DNA of 10,167 nucleotides. It comes from Balneolales bacterium. Lineage in GTDB: Bacteria; Bacteroidota; Rhodothermia; Balneolales; Natronogracilivirgulaceae. The position numbers were made by a program, and so were the translations under genes. Below, in pieces: positions 8,159 through 10,167 of the stretch. Each line of letters starts with the position of its first letter. Position 1 is the first letter of the stretch. The notes under the pieces were generated by a model. The model saw only the letters and a list, made by a program, of their open reading frames with translations, did no database searches and had not been told where the DNA came from. The stretch spans positions 1 to 10,167 of the forward strand of contig SKYW01000004.1 of NCBI GenBank assembly GCA_007127695.1, given 5' to 3'.

Positions 8159-9666
8159 CCGGTGAGCACCGCAATGGCTATGGCAATAATGGCCACCAGA
8201 TAGAACCAGAGCAGGCGTACGGCAAGCCATGATGCCCAGGTGCTCCACGGGATCTTGGCCATGCCAAGAACCGCCATGGTCACTCCGGATGTTGGTATGA
8301 TCATGTTGGTGATACCGTCACCCATCTGGAAGACCAGCACCACCGTCTGGCGTGTAATCCCCACAAGATCACCCAGCGGCGCCATGATCGGAATGGTCAG
8401 CGCCGCCTGTCCGCTCCCGCTCGGCACCACGAAATTGATCACCGTCTGCACCAGGAGCATGATTTCGGCCGACATGACCGGGTGCCACCCGTCGATGGCA
8501 TTGGACAGGCTGTACAGGATGGTGTCGACGATCTGTGCGTCCGTGATCAACAGCAGTATGGACCGCGAAAGGACAATGATCACCACCGCCCCCAACACGT
8601 CTTTCATCCCGTCAATAAAGGCGATGGCGGCCACGTTGCCGGACAATCCGCCGATTACGGCGGAAAGCACACCTATCACGAGAAACAGTGCCGCCATCTC
8701 GGTGATGTACCAGTCCAGGCTCGTCGCACCGTAGATCAGCACCGCAATTCCGGTCACGAAAACAAGCAGCACCAGCTTCTGCCTCCATGTAAACGGCTCA
8801 TCATCCGACGCATCCGTGCTGATCTCCTCTTCCCGGTCTTTGTCAAAGGCATACATGGGCGAACGGGACGGATCCTTGTAGATTTTTCGCGCATAGCTGC
8901 TCACGATCCAGATGGCGGTCGCCGTCGTGAAAAACCAGAGGGCCATGCGGAATTCCCATCCGGAGAGGATCGGGATCTCGGCCAGGCCCTGCGCCACGCC
9001 CACGGTAAACGGATTCACCACGGCGCCTGCAAATCCCGCACTGGCGCCTATGAACGGCACGGACACACCGACAATCGAATCATACCCAAGCGCCAGGGCC
9101 AGCGGCACAAACAGCGGAATGAAGATGATCACCTCCTCCGCCATCCCGAATATGCTGCCCATGAGCGAGAAAATGACGATGAAGACCGGGATGAAGAATG
9201 GTCGCAAATATTCGTTCCTGTTGAACAGGATGGCCGCCTTGCGGATGCCCAGCATGAAAGCCCCTGTTTTCTGGATGATGGAAAAGGCGCCCGCCACGAT
9301 GAAGACAAATGTGATGATGAGTATCGCAAATGGATCCGTGAACCCGTTGATAGGCGCCATGATCAGCTCCACGAGTCCGGCCGGCTCCGATTCAATCGCA
9401 TGGAACGAATCCGGATCCACCACGATGCGTCCGTCTTCCTCAACACGCTCGTAGCTGCCGCCTGGGATCACCCAGGTGAGCGCGGCAAAAAAACACAGCA
9501 GCGCCAGGATCAGGATTACCGTGTTCGGAGCCTTGAAGCGTGTGAGCCAGTGTGCTTTTTCGGTGGATGGAGATCCGGGCGACACCGGATTACCTGGTCC
9601 GGAAGCCGCACTCTTGTCTATTCCAGATCGGGGATGGGACCCCTTTTGTGCGCTGTCATCGCTCAT
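8149..9666 (-). CDS. YfcC/DcuC-family permease (C4-dicarboxylate-type carrier fold, substrate unknown)
   Basis: The product is a 505-residue inner-membrane transporter. The first 40 or so residues are hydrophilic and rich in Ser, Pro and Gly. About 11-13 hydrophobic segments follow: 48-67, 113-132, 156-175, 176-194, 199-223, 240-257 and 296-313 in the first part, then about 320-352, 355-377, 400-415, 440-470 and 482-501. A cytoplasmic-looking charged loop (261-294) divides the two halves. Two equivalent re-entrant motifs support the family: FGMAEEVIIFIPLFVPLALALGYD (173-196) with GASAGFAGAVVNPFTVG (207-223), and VVPSGSGQAALTIPIMAPL (413-431) with MGDGITNMIIPTSGV (448-462). Members of this family (Pfam DcuC/C4-dicarboxylate anaerobic carrier) are annotated for dicarboxylates or amino acids, but most are uncharacterised, so no substrate is assigned. 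The start at 9666 has GAAGG (9673-9677) six bases upstream. The gene runs tail to tail with ndh. Confidence 0.9.
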   Translation of the reverse strand: MSDDSAQKGSHPRSGIDKSAASGPGNPVSPGSPSTEKAHWLTRFKAPNTVILILALLCFFAALTWVIPGGSYERVEEDGRIVVDPDSFHAIESEPAGLVELIMAPINGFTDPFAILIITFVFIVAGAFSIIQKTGAFMLGIRKAAILFNRNEYLRPFFIPVFIVIFSLMGSIFGMAEEVIIFIPLFVPLALALGYDSIVGVSVPFIGASAGFAGAVVNPFTVGVAQGLAEIPILSGWEFRMALWFFTTATAIWIVSSYARKIYKDPSRSPMYAFDKDREEEISTDASDDEPFTWRQKLVLLVFVTGIAVLIYGATSLDWYITEMAALFLVIGVLSAVIGGLSGNVAAIAFIDGMKDVLGAVVIIVLSRSILLLITDAQIVDTILYSLSNAIDGWHPVMSAEIMLLVQTVINFVVPSGSGQAALTIPIMAPLGDLVGITRQTVVLVFQMGDGITNMIIPTSGVTMAVLGMAKIPWSTWASWLAVRLLWFYLVAIIAIAIAVLTGYS

Positions 9667-9784
9667 AATCTGCCTTCAGTCAGTTTCTGGATGGTTTTCA
9701 CAATCATGAAGTATACCCTTCCCGGCGCTTATTTAAAAATGAATAGCTGTCCGCCTTTTTCGAGGCACCAAAAACATTGATTTT
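9667..9784 (-). promoter_or_regulatory. Leader of the permease gene: ribosome-binding site and possible -10 box
   Basis: On the minus strand GAAGG (9673-9677) stands six bases before the permease ATG, the best ribosome-binding site in the window. TATACT at 9710-9715 lies 43 bp upstream of the start and could be a -10 element. It is the same hexamer as the one upstream of tamA, and again no good -35 is present. The rest of the gap, back to the stop at 9785, is AT-rich. Only a weak GCCT/AGGC stem is seen, so no terminator is called. Confidence 0.35.
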
Positions 9785-10167
9785 TTAACCTCTCTTTGCC
9801 GCCTTTCCAAAACGGTACGCGATAATCACGATGAGCGCAATGGCAATGCCGGCAATCGGCGGAAGGATTCCCATCCATCCGGATTCAGAAGTCCCATCCG
9901 TTCCACTTGCTTTATCTTTTGCCACATCAGCTTCCACTGAAATCCGGCTTTCCGCATCATCCTCCTCCGCAGTAATTCCAGGATCATCCTGTCTTGCATG
10001 ATCTCTATCCCATTCCGTTTCGATAAACTGGTCCTCACAATCGGCGTCCACTTCCAGGGTATCACCATTTGAGGACACATCTCCACACGGGACAATAGCC
10101 AGGGTATCCGGTCCGGTCCATGCTGTTGCCGCGGAACCGGACAAGATGGGAGCAAGCAGTACTGCAA
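9785..10167 (-). CDS. Secreted, C-terminally membrane-anchored acidic protein, 5' part outside the window
   Basis: I do not recognise this protein as a whole. The frame is open to the right edge, so about 127 C-terminal residues are seen and the start lies beyond the window; the TTG at 10144 is unlikely to be the start. The first visible residues, AVLLAPILSGSAATA, look like the end of a signal peptide cleaved after ATA. The mature part has two cysteines (IVPCGD, ADCEDQ) in its first 25 or so residues. A very acidic, low-complexity linker follows, with few hydrophobics. The end is one transmembrane helix (MGILPPIAGIAIALIVIIAY) followed by a basic tail (RFGKAAKRG). This predicts a periplasmic domain tethered to the inner membrane by its C-terminus. 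The helix begins GWMGILPPIAGIAIALI, resembling from memory the first membrane segment of NhaC-type Na+/H+ antiporters in which a signal peptide and periplasmic domain precede the transporter. The antiporter body is absent. The permease gene begins 118 bp downstream on the same strand. Confidence 0.6.
   Translation of the reverse strand, partial: AVLLAPILSGSAATAWTGPDTLAIVPCGDVSSNGDTLEVDADCEDQFIETEWDRDHARQDDPGITAEEDDAESRISVEADVAKDKASGTDGTSESGWMGILPPIAGIAIALIVIIAYRFGKAAKRG

Noticed and set aside
9751..9768. Weak stem (GCCT/AGGC) as a terminator for the right-edge gene
   Set aside because: Only four base pairs form and no proper T-run follows on the minus strand, so it does not support an intrinsic terminator.
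8482..9780. 432-codon plus-strand open frame antisense to the permease
   Set aside because: Its product is rich in His, Asp, Arg and Gly with no domain or hydrophobic pattern. The minus-strand frame is a clear membrane transporter, so this is a codon-bias shadow.
9826..10167. Alternative minus-strand frame at the right edge (about 113 codons)
   Set aside because: It overlaps the frame that has a signal-peptide end and a transmembrane helix. Its own product is Arg- and Met-rich without structure, so it was judged a shadow.

Overview
This is an ordinary-looking chromosomal segment from a Gram-negative (outer-membrane-bearing) bacterium. The evidence is an Omp85/TamA-type outer-membrane barrel protein followed by a full-length TamB. 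Base composition is moderately GC-rich by eye. Several proteins carry acidic or Ser/Asp-rich stretches, most starts lack a strong Shine-Dalgarno sequence, and the TamA-TamB pairing is of the type seen in the Bacteroidota/Balneolota/Rhodothermota group. A mildly halophilic member of that group is my best guess, but it is an inference and not a taxonomic identification.

Layout from left to right. (1) 82-6592, minus strand: a two-gene unit transcribed right to left, with a TamA/BamA-family protein (4613-6592) first and a 1499-residue TamB (82-4581) after a 31-bp gap. (2) 6593-6832: a 240-bp divergent intergenic region with two short palindromes and a possible -10 box for the tamAB side. (3) 6833-8158, plus strand: a type II NADH:quinone oxidoreductase. 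(4) 8149-9666, minus strand: a YfcC/DcuC-type permease whose stop region overlaps that of the oxidoreductase by 10 bp. (5) 9667-9784: a 118-bp gap with a ribosome-binding site and possible promoter for the permease. (6) 9785 to the right edge, minus strand: a partial gene for a small secreted, membrane-anchored acidic protein. Its only transmembrane segment resembles the first helix region of NhaC-type antiporters.

Functionally, TamA and TamB form one envelope machine: the barrel sits in the outer membrane, and the long TamB beta-groove spans the periplasm from an inner-membrane anchor. NDH-2 feeds electrons from NADH into the quinone pool without pumping protons. The permease moves an unidentified, probably carboxylate or amino-acid-like, solute. 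I see no functional link between tamAB and the other genes beyond adjacency.

There are no tRNA, rRNA, CRISPR, insertion-sequence or phage signals. The long open frames antisense to tamB and to the permease look like shadows. I did not find a convincing undescribed system. The items most worth a second look are the antiporter-like stub at the right edge and the palindromes in the divergent promoter region.
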